Notes under the pieces: model-generated | Database searches by the model: none | Told to the model about the DNA's origin: nothing | What the model saw: only the letters and a program-made list of their open reading frames with translations | Part shown: positions 16,117 through 24,646 of the stretch, piece by piece | Layout: every line of letters begins with the position of its first letter | How positions within the stretch are numbered: position 1 is the stretch's first letter | NCBI GenBank assembly: GCA_017962965.1 | Contig: JAGCUI010000052.1 | Span: forward strand, 1 to 62,330 | DNA length: 62,330 nucleotides | Direction: 5' to 3' | DNA from: Treponema sp. | GTDB taxonomy: Bacteria > Spirochaetota > Spirochaetia > Treponematales > Treponemataceae | Program-made: the position numbers and the translations under genes

Positions 16117-17019
16117 TTATGACTTTTTCCATTCATCAATAAATTCAATCATGTACTGCTGAACGTCGTTGAACCATTTATTCTGAAACTTGCAGGCATT
16201 TACACCGATATAACGGAAGTGCCAGCATTCCCACTTAAAGCCTGTAATATCTTCGTATTCTCTTGGAAAGCTCAAACTCCAGCCGTATTCTTCTGAATGA
16301 TTGTTGAGCCATTTACCCTGAGATGTATTAATAAATGAACTGTCTATGCTTCCAAAGTCGATTGCAACACCAAGCTGATGCTGGCTGGTTCCTTCTCTTG
16401 CAGATTCTCTTTCTGCTTCTTCAAGTCCGTCTATTTTTACCCATCGCTGGAAAAGAGCCTTCTGATATTCATACGAGCGGTAAGTTGAGCTTACAAGTAA
16501 AGTAATTCCGTCCTTTCTTGCAGCCTTAGCCATTTCTACAAGCTTTGCTTCTACGTCCTCTCTTAAAGAAAGGTCGTTACGGCTGATGTTGTAGTAATTA
16601 TTTTTTACAAGCGGAACAAGGTTCGAAGGAACATAAGTCTCTGGCTCTGCCTTGTGCTTTTTATCAATAAGGAAGTACAAAGGTAAGCATCCCTCTACTT
16701 CGCCCGCCTTTTCATCCTCCAACACAACATACAACTCTTCCAAAAACTGCTTTTTATTGCCGCAAATTGTTTCCTTCAATTCCTTCTGAAATCTAGGCGA
16801 CATTCTGGAAACAATTAAATCAACCTTCTTTTCGTCGGCACTGCTTTTCTTATTATTTGTATTTTTAGGAACGTCGTTCAAGGCAACCTCTACGCCCATT
16901 TCCATTTGTTCAAGTTCCTTAAGCATATCCTTGTCACTTTTATTCTTTGCAAAAAGACAAACAAGAACAACAACTCCCACCGCAAATAAAGCGCATGCAA
17001 TTTTCAAAGATTTTTTCAT
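16117..17019 (-). CDS. VanY-type D-Ala-D-Ala carboxypeptidase (M15B)
   Basis: An N-terminal membrane helix (about 4-22) anchors a periplasmic M15B peptidase. Its zinc site is complete: SQHQLGVAIDF supplies His and Asp, and ECWHFRYIG the third His; SSTYRSYEYQKALF and EYGWSLSFP are further family motifs. It should trim the terminal D-Ala from peptidoglycan stems. I choose ATG 17019 because GAAGGT precedes it; an alternative ATG at 17043 overlaps the preceding gene's stop and adds eight residues. The gene follows the M29 aminopeptidase closely and is probably co-transcribed with it. Confidence 0.88.
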   Translation of the reverse strand: MKKSLKIACALFAVGVVVLVCLFAKNKSDKDMLKELEQMEMGVEVALNDVPKNTNNKKSSADEKKVDLIVSRMSPRFQKELKETICGNKKQFLEELYVVLEDEKAGEVEGCLPLYFLIDKKHKAEPETYVPSNLVPLVKNNYYNISRNDLSLREDVEAKLVEMAKAARKDGITLLVSSTYRSYEYQKALFQRWVKIDGLEEAERESAREGTSQHQLGVAIDFGSIDSSFINTSQGKWLNNHSEEYGWSLSFPREYEDITGFKWECWHFRYIGVNACKFQNKWFNDVQQYMIEFIDEWKKS

Positions 17020-17032
17020 TTTCTTACCTTCG

Positions 17033-18169
17033 TTATTTTTCAATTTTCAACTGCCCCATATCAAGAATGATTTTTTTAGAACCGTCTTTATATTCAAGTT
17101 CTATAGTCGGATCGCGAACAACTCCATCCAGATGGATTAAACACGGAGCATCGTTATCGTAATTTTCACCGATTGCAAAGTGACATGTGTGGAAAGCCTT
17201 TTCATCCTCAAGCATATTTCCTGTAATCTGTGCTGCAGGATTAAGCCCGATTCCAAGCTCTCCTATGTTTCTTGCATTCCTTTTATAAATATCGGCCTGC
17301 CCTTTTTGAAGTTTACCTTCATTTTCAAGCTCATAAGGCCTTTCTTCGGCTTCATCAATTGTTTTTAAAAGTCTCTTAGCTTCTTCTCCACCTGTAATCT
17401 TTTGAACAAAGCCGTCCTTTAATACACAGGTGATTGGAGTTTCAAGGATTGAATCCCCGTCCGAAAAAGTCATAGAGCCGTCGTAAACGATTGTACCCTC
17501 TGTTTTACCAACAACAGGACTTATAAAAACTTCACCTGCAGGAATGTTTCCACCGGTTCCAGGCTTTGTAAAGTCTCCGTCATCAAACATAAGACTTCTG
17601 CCTTCTACATTAATATAAACATCAGTACCACCAGGCGCAGTTACATGAACCCTTACTGTATTTTTAAAAAGCTTTTCAAGTTTATTACAGCGGCTTTTAA
17701 GCTCCCCGTAATCAATGTCTGCTGTGCGGTTCATCATATCAACTGTAAGCCCCGGAGTCCAGATTGCACGCATGTTTTTCTTACCATCCAAAAGATAATC
17801 AAAAATATGAGTGATTTTTCTTCCGTCCTCAGTTTCATAAGGTTTTGCTGTAGCACCAGGGTCTTTTCCAAGCTTGATGTTTGAAATTGAAAAACAGATT
17901 TCAGGTTCAGTTGCAATGGCACTAAGTACTTCAGGATTTGCATTATCAAAGCTTGTTTTATCTTCCTGAAAGATTAATGTAGGAATGCCTTCCCTTTCTT
18001 TTACGGCAAGATATAAATCCTGTGCAATTTCTGCAGTAGAAGGATTTGCAATAATCAAAACGCGCTCACCTTTTTTAAGGGCCACAACGTCTCGAACAAC
18101 AACCTGTGCCGGCGTGAGTTTTTTCTGTATTTTTTCTTTTACTCTTTCGTTCAATTCTTTAAATCCCAT
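17033..18169 (-). CDS. M29-family aminopeptidase
   Basis: This 378-residue protein matches the M29 (aminopeptidase T/AmpS) metallopeptidases, which are dimeric cytosolic exopeptidases with a dinuclear metal centre. Visible signatures are GGNIPAGEVFISPV with the first metal Glu, then ARNIGELGIGLNP with the second, and the His/Asp-bearing AFHTCHFAIGENY followed by CLIHLDGVVRDPTIEL. Length is slightly under the usual 400. It lies 12 bases downstream of rsmG and just before the VanY-like gene, so peptide turnover enzymes appear grouped. Confidence 0.9.
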   Translation of the reverse strand: MGFKELNERVKEKIQKKLTPAQVVVRDVVALKKGERVLIIANPSTAEIAQDLYLAVKEREGIPTLIFQEDKTSFDNANPEVLSAIATEPEICFSISNIKLGKDPGATAKPYETEDGRKITHIFDYLLDGKKNMRAIWTPGLTVDMMNRTADIDYGELKSRCNKLEKLFKNTVRVHVTAPGGTDVYINVEGRSLMFDDGDFTKPGTGGNIPAGEVFISPVVGKTEGTIVYDGSMTFSDGDSILETPITCVLKDGFVQKITGGEEAKRLLKTIDEAEERPYELENEGKLQKGQADIYKRNARNIGELGIGLNPAAQITGNMLEDEKAFHTCHFAIGENYDNDAPCLIHLDGVVRDPTIELEYKDGSKKIILDMGQLKIEK

Positions 18170-18181
18170 TATTATGCTCCA

Positions 18182-18841
18182 TCAGTTTTTATTTACAAGA
18201 ACAAGATTTCTTTCGCTTTCATTCATAAAAGGAACCTTTAATTCCACAACAGAATACTCACCCGTTAAGTTTTTTACTCCTTCCATTTCCGTTTTTATAT
18301 TTTCCATCTTTGCCTTATACGCTGCAAGATATCCGCCTTTTTTTGTAAGACGCAAAAGTGTTTTTGTCATAGCCTGATCAAGCGGCCTGAATGCACGGAA
18401 CACTGCAATATCAATAGAATTCTCTGGTACCTTTTCTGCTTCAAGATTTAAAACCTTTACATTTTTAAGCCCAAGGATTGCCGCACAGTTTTCAAGAAAA
18501 GCACAACGCTTACTCATTCTTTCTACAAGCTTAAACTCAAAGTCCAAAAAGCATGCTGCAAGAGGAATACCAGGAAGCCCGCCGCCCGAACCGATGTCTG
18601 CAAAGCAAAAGCCCTGGTTATCCTTTAATTTTGCGGCAAGTTCTTTTAATGGTTTATAGGCACTCAATGAATCTAAAATATGACGGATTACAAGTTCATC
18701 ATGATCGCTTGTGTTAGTTAAATTATAGGCAGAATTAAAAAGAATGATTTCTTTTATATAAGCTTCCATCTTTGCAGAAACGCTCTCAATCATCTCCTCT
18801 TCAATTCCGCACTGTAATAATCCGTCTTTTAATTTATCCAT
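18182..18841 (-). CDS. rsmG: 16S rRNA (guanine-527-N7)-methyltransferase RsmG
   Basis: The 219-residue protein carries the RsmG/GidB signature FADIGSGGGLPGIPLA at about residues 74-90 as the SAM site, preceded by NLTNTSDHDELVIRHILDSL and followed by VERMSKRCAFLEN. It methylates G527 of 16S rRNA in the decoding region, and its loss causes low-level streptomycin resistance in other bacteria. In many genomes rsmG neighbours parAB near the origin; here parAB is only about 5 kb away, which fits an origin-proximal location. Confidence 0.95.
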   Translation of the reverse strand: MDKLKDGLLQCGIEEEMIESVSAKMEAYIKEIILFNSAYNLTNTSDHDELVIRHILDSLSAYKPLKELAAKLKDNQGFCFADIGSGGGLPGIPLAACFLDFEFKLVERMSKRCAFLENCAAILGLKNVKVLNLEAEKVPENSIDIAVFRAFRPLDQAMTKTLLRLTKKGGYLAAYKAKMENIKTEMEGVKNLTGEYSVVELKVPFMNESERNLVLVNKN

Positions 18842-18856
18842 ACTGCGCTGCCTGTA

Positions 18857-19855
18857 TTACTGTCCGTCCAGATTTAAAAGAACATCCATACTAAAGTCTG
18901 TTTCTGAATAATGAAGACTTACCATGTTACCGGTTTTTTCTGCTTTATATGAAGATGCTTGAGCCATTTTATACATCGAAGAAGTCTGATTTTCGTAATC
19001 CTGAGTTACAGTTGGAACTACCTCATAAGTTGTAACAGAGCCGTTTGATTTTACAGTCCTAAACAAAAGATAAATTGTTTCGTATCTTTCCTGCTGATTA
19101 ATATAATAAACTCTGTCTGCAGTAAGAAGGAAGGTTCCGTCCGGTTCAATGTCGCTAAAGAAAACAGTTACAAATGAATCTGTAATATTAAAGCCGTTTA
19201 CCTTAAATCTTAAAACCTGAGGATTTCTCTTTTTAAAGTTTACGTTGTCTGTTTTGTTGTCCTTAAGAGAAACCTGCTGCTGTCCGTTAGAAACCTGAGC
19301 GGCCTTTAATTCTTCAAGACTCTGTAAAATCTGACTGAGTAAAACCTCTGTTGTCCCTGTATTATTGGTGCTCTGATTATCATAAAGCCCTGTGATGCTT
19401 CCAAACATACCAAGGTCATACATACCAGAGATATCCGAAGCCGAAAGACCGTAGGTAGAAAGAGTTTTCATCATAGCCTGCTTTTGTGCTGCGTCTAAGC
19501 TCTGATTATAATTCTGCTGGTTCTGAGCCGGAGTTTGAGTTTGTGTATTTTGATTGGCCTGGGTATTTTGCTGGCTCTGCTGATTTTGCTGTGTGTTCTG
19601 ATTCTGCTGGCCTTGTGAATTATTCTGGTTGTTTGAGTTTGGATTTCCCTTTGGTGTAGTCCCCGGTGGAGTTGGCATAGTAGGCATTGTAGGAACCTGA
19701 GGCACATAAAAACCACCTGTTGTTGGCATCTGAACAGTTGGCATTTGAGGCATCTGTGGCATTTGCGGCATACCCTGTGCAAAAAGACTGAATGAAATAA
19801 ACCCCAGAGTCACAGTAAAAAATATTTTCTTTGAAAAATGTTTACAGATTTGCAA
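18857..19855 (-). CDS. Exported protein with Met-Pro-Gln repeats and N/Q-rich tract
   Basis: A signal peptide ending SFSLFAQG is followed by a low-complexity region: MPQ/MPT repeats with Pro and Met (about residues 28-70), then an Asn/Gln/Thr-rich tract to about residue 120. The remaining 200 residues look folded, with beta-prone segments such as FKVNGFNITDSFVTVFF and DGTFLLTADRVYYI. It is therefore probably periplasmic or surface-exposed with a flexible, prion-like linker. I recognise no family. Its start overlaps the end of the HEYTH-containing gene by 14 nt, suggesting coupled translation. Confidence 0.7.
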   Translation of the reverse strand: MQICKHFSKKIFFTVTLGFISFSLFAQGMPQMPQMPQMPTVQMPTTGGFYVPQVPTMPTMPTPPGTTPKGNPNSNNQNNSQGQQNQNTQQNQQSQQNTQANQNTQTQTPAQNQQNYNQSLDAAQKQAMMKTLSTYGLSASDISGMYDLGMFGSITGLYDNQSTNNTGTTEVLLSQILQSLEELKAAQVSNGQQQVSLKDNKTDNVNFKKRNPQVLRFKVNGFNITDSFVTVFFSDIEPDGTFLLTADRVYYINQQERYETIYLLFRTVKSNGSVTTYEVVPTVTQDYENQTSSMYKMAQASSYKAEKTGNMVSLHYSETDFSMDVLLNLDGQ

Positions 19856-20654
19856 GACTTTCCTCCACTAATTCAAGTCGTTGTGTAAGCTGTGCAATTG
19901 TTTTTTCGAGCCGACTCTTTTCTTTTTCAAGTTTTGATTTAGGATCTTCGGCCCTAACCTGAGCCGATTTTTGTTTCATCATTTCGCGGACAGTAGAAGG
20001 ACTTTTTCCGCCCTCTAAGAATTCTTTTTCAAGGCTTTCGCGTTCATCCTTTTTCTTTACGCTTGCAACAGTTTTCATATTATCAAAACCGATTGCAGGA
20101 TTTACTTCTACAGCGCCAACCCTTCTTATATCACGCTCTGTATTACGAGGAAGACACAAAACCCTGTCGATATAATCTTCGTATCTTATATCAGCTTGCT
20201 TACAAAGCTCCCACGCTCTTGCAAGCTTTTTACCAAACTCCTGCATAAGCTGTCCGTTCTTTGCAAGATAGTTTGTTTTTATATCAAGAGTTAATTCCTT
20301 TAATTCTGCATTGTTTTCCCAGCCAAGAGAATAATAGTTTTTCTGTTCTGCAAGCTGAATAAGAGTTCCAAAGCGTGCCCAGAATTCCTGAGTATGAACC
20401 CTGCACTGGTTTGCATAGCCTGGATCTATCTGCTGTTTTTCTATTGTTAAAAGATGATGTGTGTATTCATGAACAGCTGTGTATATGAGCTGATTGTCGT
20501 TTGTAAAGTTTTTATTATGGAGGAAGATTTCGTGTGTATCAGGTTTATAAAATCCATTAACTCTTTTACTTTCTTTACCGGTCTGAGTTACAGTAAAATC
20601 GATATCACAGGAATAGATGTCTAAAAGAATTTCTTTAATGCGCTCGTTTGTCAC
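19842..20654 (-). CDS. HExxH putative zinc metallopeptidase with C-terminal coiled coil
   Basis: Residues 62-66 are HEYTH inside AVHEYTHHLLTIE, the gluzincin-type zinc motif, and His87/Glu90 (VHTQEFW) could supply the third ligand. The N-terminal 60 residues resemble a small strand region with an FYKPDTHEIFLHNK segment. The C-terminal 60 residues are highly charged and heptad-like (EKEKSRLEKTIAQLTQRLELVEESL), so a coiled coil is likely. No signal peptide is seen, so action in the cytoplasm is expected. The substrate is unknown; the resemblance to SprT/DUF45-like peptidases is general only. It overlaps the exported N/Q-rich gene and follows rsmE by 18 nt. Confidence 0.65.
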   Translation of the reverse strand: MTNERIKEILLDIYSCDIDFTVTQTGKESKRVNGFYKPDTHEIFLHNKNFTNDNQLIYTAVHEYTHHLLTIEKQQIDPGYANQCRVHTQEFWARFGTLIQLAEQKNYYSLGWENNAELKELTLDIKTNYLAKNGQLMQEFGKKLARAWELCKQADIRYEDYIDRVLCLPRNTERDIRRVGAVEVNPAIGFDNMKTVASVKKKDERESLEKEFLEGGKSPSTVREMMKQKSAQVRAEDPKSKLEKEKSRLEKTIAQLTQRLELVEESLANL

Positions 20655-20672
20655 GATTTCCTCCCAACTATA

Positions 20673-21437
20673 TTATATACCAAAAAATCCTAATTTGTTC
20701 AAAATAATAGCACCGGAAACAGTTGCAGCAGTTTCGGTTCTCATTATACGCTCTCCCATGGAACACCTTATATAACCTCTTTTTTCCAAAAGCTCGCGTT
20801 CCCTGTCCGTCCATCCTCTCTCACTTCCAATGGCCGCAATAGTCATGCTGTTCTTTTTCTCGCCGTTCAGCGCCCGCTCCAGAGAACACTTTGCATTCAC
20901 ATTATCAAGCGCAAGCCGCCCCACAGTGTCCTCTACAAGCCCTTCTTCTACCGCATCCAGACATTCTGCCAGCGACTTATGAATAAACAAAGCCGGTACA
21001 TGCGTGCTTCCAGCCTGCACCGTTCCGTCCAAAAGCATTTTATATGCGTTACCCTTTTCCACAAGCGTAGACTTAAGATAAGACTTTTCTCCAAGCTCAG
21101 TTGCAGTTAAATGAACCTCGCAAACACCCAAAGCCGCAATATCACGCAAAAGGCGCTTAAGCTGGATGGGGCGTGGAAAGCCTATTATCATTTTTACAGG
21201 AAAGAGTTTTTTTCCTTCCCCTGTCTCTTTAAAAGAAAAATAAATCCCTGAATCGTTACAGGCTTTGTCTAAAATAATTTTGGTAATTGTAGCAACGCCG
21301 CTTTTACCACCCACAATTCCTGCAGTAAAGGTGTCGCCTTCTTTTTTGTGTAAAATTTTTATAAGGTGTTCGGCTCTTTCGTCGTTTAATTTGAGAGGCT
21401 TATTAATTTCTGATTTTTCAAAAAGACAAATATTCAT
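20673..21437 (-). CDS. rsmE: 16S rRNA (uracil-1498-N3)-methyltransferase RsmE
   Basis: This protein has an N-terminal PUA-like domain (HLIKILHKKEGDTFTAGIVGGKSGVATI) and a C-terminal SPOUT knot with AIGSERGWTDRERELLEK and CSMGERIMRTETAATV, the RsmE signature. It methylates U1498 in helix 44 of 16S rRNA. I prefer ATG 21437 (254 residues), which sits after a GGCAGGGTGG ribosome site; a GTG two codons upstream at 21443 is the alternative. It lies 11-18 nt after the TPR protein gene in the same direction. Confidence 0.93.
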   Translation of the reverse strand: MNICLFEKSEINKPLKLNDERAEHLIKILHKKEGDTFTAGIVGGKSGVATITKIILDKACNDSGIYFSFKETGEGKKLFPVKMIIGFPRPIQLKRLLRDIAALGVCEVHLTATELGEKSYLKSTLVEKGNAYKMLLDGTVQAGSTHVPALFIHKSLAECLDAVEEGLVEDTVGRLALDNVNAKCSLERALNGEKKNSMTIAAIGSERGWTDRERELLEKRGYIRCSMGERIMRTETAATVSGAIILNKLGFFGI

Positions 21438-21454
21438 TCCCACCCTGCCTTTGT

Positions 21455-22825
21455 CTAACTGAACATGTTGATTTTCTTAAGCACCGTGCTAAGCTGATCT
21501 TTTTCTATTAAGTCCAGCGGGCGCCCTTCTATGTACTTATGCGCGCTTTCTGAGAACGAGCCCATTGTAACACAGGTTCCATTATCACACTTTGCATCGC
21601 GCATCTTTGAATGAAATTCGCGGATATAAATATCGCCGATAACCGTCTGAGTTCTGTAAAAGCGGAACATCTGCTTTCTTTCCCACTTATTGGTTTCTAC
21701 AGAACAAATAATTTCAACGCATTCAGAAATTACGTTTACGTCTTCTACCTTAACAAAGCCGTCGGGATAGTAAGCACCAATAAACTTACGGCAAAGCGCA
21801 ACAAAGTCACTTGTTCCCGAAAATAAATAAAGCTGAAGATTCTGGTTCTGATTCAATTCTGAATAACGCAAAACCAAAGTATCTACATCCTTATACCCCG
21901 GGTGTGTAGCCTGAAGCTGTTTTAAAACCGCAAGTCCCTTTGGAATATTGTTTGTTGCAATGTAGTCGTTTGCAATGTGATATTTAATCTGTACTAAAAT
22001 ATTGTCCGGTACATTCGAAAGCTTAAGCGCGATTTCATAGTCGCCGATGGCACTCGCATAATCCTTAAATCGTTCATGCATCTTTCCGGCTTCGAGACAA
22101 GACATAGCACCATACTGAGGATCGGGTCTTAAGTGAACAAAAACCTTTAAAGCCTTATCTGTCATTCCTGTTTCGGACATAGCAACGGCCATATTAAACA
22201 AAAGCTCTTTATTATCAGGCTGAAGGTCCAATACATGTTTTAAATAAGGAAGACAGTCTTTATATTTTTGTGCCTTAAAGAAAGACATTCCAAGATAAAG
22301 ATATGCGTCTGTATTTTCAGGATTTAAAATCTTACATTTCCTGAAGCAGATGATTGCCTTGTCGTAAATCTCCTTACAGTAAAAAGACATTCCAAGGTAA
22401 TAATTTGTTTCGTATGAATCAGGATTTTGCTTTCCGGAAAGAAGGAATGCATTTATAGCTTCGTCGTATTTTCCAAGACTGTAGGCTGCAATACCCATTC
22501 TTCTTGTACAAAAAGCAATATCAATATCAGTTCTTACGGGAGCAAGTGAATAAAGGTTTTTATAAACGGCCCACACCTTTTCCCAGTTCTGGCTGTCGAA
22601 ATAGATTTTTCCAAGATCTGTTAAAGCTTCAAGATTATGAGGATCGTGTAAAAGCTTTTTTTCAAGCTCCTTTACAACAGCAGAACTTCCCTTTTTCTGC
22701 AGGTTAGATGTAAGCTTTCCTTCCTTCTTGTTTTTATCTCCCTTAGAAGATTTTGAAGAAAGAAGGATTACAAAAACGAGTCCCGCAATAATTAAAAAGA
22801 CAAGAACTGAAATTACAATTCCCAT
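21455..22825 (-). CDS. Membrane-anchored TPR protein
   Basis: The 456-residue protein has one N-terminal transmembrane helix (about 3-24) followed by a basic segment and then at least six tetratricopeptide repeats between about 45 and 300. Examples are NLEALTDLGKIYFDSQNW, AINAFLLSGKQNPDSYETNYYLGM and ENTDAYLYLGMSFFKAQKY. The last 140 residues form a separate domain of unknown type (KFIGAYYPDGFVKVEDVNV). TPRs make scaffolds; no enzyme motif is seen. The start codon shares one base with the stop of the upstream aminotransferase gene, so the two are translationally coupled. Confidence 0.82.
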   Translation of the reverse strand: MGIVISVLVFLIIAGLVFVILLSSKSSKGDKNKKEGKLTSNLQKKGSSAVVKELEKKLLHDPHNLEALTDLGKIYFDSQNWEKVWAVYKNLYSLAPVRTDIDIAFCTRRMGIAAYSLGKYDEAINAFLLSGKQNPDSYETNYYLGMSFYCKEIYDKAIICFRKCKILNPENTDAYLYLGMSFFKAQKYKDCLPYLKHVLDLQPDNKELLFNMAVAMSETGMTDKALKVFVHLRPDPQYGAMSCLEAGKMHERFKDYASAIGDYEIALKLSNVPDNILVQIKYHIANDYIATNNIPKGLAVLKQLQATHPGYKDVDTLVLRYSELNQNQNLQLYLFSGTSDFVALCRKFIGAYYPDGFVKVEDVNVISECVEIICSVETNKWERKQMFRFYRTQTVIGDIYIREFHSKMRDAKCDNGTCVTMGSFSESAHKYIEGRPLDLIEKDQLSTVLKKINMFS

Positions 22826-23991
22826 TACATAAGACCTTTTACCATTTGAGCAATGTTTTCCATGGCTTTCTTAATTTTATTTATATCAGTTGCATAACAG
22901 CAGCGGATAAAACCTTCGCCGGCTTTTCCAAAACAGCTTCCTGGTACTACAGCAACATTATAATTTTGAATAAGCTTAGTTGCAAATTCTTCGCTGGTTA
23001 ATCCTGTAGGACGGATATCAGGGAACATGTAAAAGGCACCCTCTGGTTCTACACAAGGAAGTCCCATATCAATAAATGCCTTATACATTAAGTTTCTTCT
23101 CTGCTGATAGCTTATGCGCATCTTTTCTACTTCGTCCCAGCCGTTTCTAAGGCCTTCTGCAGCAGCATACTGGCTGAAGATTGGAGGACAGATTGTATTA
23201 TATGCATGGAGCTTACAGCACTGAGTAAGTAAATCATTTGGAGCGGCAATATAACCGATACGCCAGCCTGTCATAGCAAATGCTTTTGAAAATCCGTTAA
23301 AGATGATTGCATAATCCTTCATACCAGGGAACGAGCCGATTGAAACATGCTTTCTTCCGTCGTACAAAAGCTCACAGTAGATTTCATCGCTCAAGCACCA
23401 GATTTCATGCTTTTTTACAACCTCTGCAATTTTTGCTAATTCGTCTGCAGGGATAATGCGTCCTGTAGGGTTACTTGGCGAACAAAACATTACAGCCTTT
23501 GTTTTTGGTGTACATGCTTCTTCAATTGCCTGAGCTGTGGGATAAAGATTTGTTTTACTTGTATCAAGATGAATAACCTTAGCACCACATAAATCAGACA
23601 ACGGCTGATAGTTTACGTAGCAAGGCTCACATACAATAATTTCATCGCCCGGATTCAAGATAGAACGAAGAACAAGGTCCAAGCCCTCCGAAGCACCAAC
23701 GGTCGGAAGGATTTCTGTTTTTGGATCATAGAACATATTAAAGCGTTCAAGATACTTAGCAATTTCTTCCCTTAATTCAATCAAACCCCAGTTTGAAGTA
23801 TATGAAGTATGACCCTTTTCAAGATGATAGAATGCTTCTTCGCGGATTACCCAAGGGGTAGGAAAATCAGGTTCACCTACACCAAGCGAAATAATATCAT
23901 CATGGCCGATACAAAGTTCAAAGAACTTACGGATTCCAGACGGTGGTATGCTTTCCATCTGAGTACAAAATTTATCTTTTCTATTATTCAT
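22825..23991 (-). CDS. Class I/II PLP-dependent aminotransferase
   Basis: This 388-residue fold-type I aminotransferase has PLP-lysine 236 in NGFSKAFAMTGWRIGY, with FCSPSNPTGRI and SDEIYCELLYDGRKH as the other cofactor motifs. The closest named groups are aspartate/aromatic aminotransferases (AspC, PatA/AraT). The immediately upstream Lrp/AsnC-type gene ends 13 nt before it, so expression is probably tied to amino-acid levels. Which amino acid is handled cannot be fixed from sequence. The stop overlaps the TPR gene start. Confidence 0.9.
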   Translation of the reverse strand: MNNRKDKFCTQMESIPPSGIRKFFELCIGHDDIISLGVGEPDFPTPWVIREEAFYHLEKGHTSYTSNWGLIELREEIAKYLERFNMFYDPKTEILPTVGASEGLDLVLRSILNPGDEIIVCEPCYVNYQPLSDLCGAKVIHLDTSKTNLYPTAQAIEEACTPKTKAVMFCSPSNPTGRIIPADELAKIAEVVKKHEIWCLSDEIYCELLYDGRKHVSIGSFPGMKDYAIIFNGFSKAFAMTGWRIGYIAAPNDLLTQCCKLHAYNTICPPIFSQYAAAEGLRNGWDEVEKMRISYQQRRNLMYKAFIDMGLPCVEPEGAFYMFPDIRPTGLTSEEFATKLIQNYNVAVVPGSCFGKAGEGFIRCCYATDINKIKKAMENIAQMVKGLM

Positions 23992-24004
23992 TATTTATCT
24001 TTCC

Positions 24005-24490
24005 TTATGCCTGAACACCTTCTCTACGGTCTCTTTCATCTTCTACATAAATAATGTCGTTTTCCTTATATGTCTTAAGAACAAAATTTGTTTTTGTAGA
24101 ACGAACACCTTCGAGAGTACTCAACTTTTCACTTACGAATAAAGCAACTTCTTTAAGATTAGTGCCTTCAATCAAAACTTTAAGGTCGTATCCTCCGCTC
24201 ATAAGATACAATGATTTAACCTGAGGGAATCTGTAGATACGATCGGCTATAGCATCAAACCCATGTTCACGCTGCGGCTGAACCTGGATCTGAATTTCTG
24301 CGATTACTTTATCCTTCGCGACTTTGTCTTTTTCCGGATTTACAATGGCCGCGTATTTAAGAATAATTCCGTCGTCTTCAAGCTTTTTGATAATAGCAGT
24401 AACTTCTTCCGGTGTCTTCTTAGTCATAGAAGCAATGTCATTTACAGACAATCTTGCATTCTGACGCAACAAATCAAGTATTTCTTCCAT
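24005..24490 (-). CDS. Lrp/AsnC-family transcriptional regulator
   Basis: The 161-residue protein has an N-terminal winged helix (LLRQNARLSVNDIASMTKKTPEEVTAIIKKLEDDGII) and a C-terminal RAM ligand-binding domain (GGYDLKVLIEGTNLKEVALFVSEKLSTLEGVRSTKTNFVLKTY is its core). Such proteins form octamers that bind amino acids and regulate nearby genes. The ATG at 24490 follows AGGA; an ATG five codons upstream lacks support. The aminotransferase gene 13 nt downstream is the obvious target or partner. Confidence 0.92.
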   Translation of the reverse strand: MEEILDLLRQNARLSVNDIASMTKKTPEEVTAIIKKLEDDGIILKYAAIVNPEKDKVAKDKVIAEIQIQVQPQREHGFDAIADRIYRFPQVKSLYLMSGGYDLKVLIEGTNLKEVALFVSEKLSTLEGVRSTKTNFVLKTYKENDIIYVEDERDRREGVQA

Positions 24491-24583
24491 AATAAATCCT
24501 CGCAAATTTAGTGATTTTTTTTAAATTTGGTTAAAAAATTATACTATAAAACCCCGTTGTTTACAAGAAAGCAATCCGGAGCA

Positions 24584-24626
24584 TAAAAAAAGCCCGCAGC
24601 TCAAGTTTTTTTCAAGGGCTACGGGC
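24584..24626 (-). terminator. Intrinsic terminator of the phosphofructokinase gene
   Basis: GCCCGCAGC (24592-24600) and GCTACGGGC (24618-24626) pair with one mismatch around a T-rich loop. On the minus strand the stem is followed by a run of seven T residues. It lies 20 bases after the phosphofructokinase stop and about 95 bases before the Lrp-like gene on the same strand, separating the two units. Confidence 0.72.
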
Positions 24627-24646
24627 GTTTATTACCTTAAGAAAAT

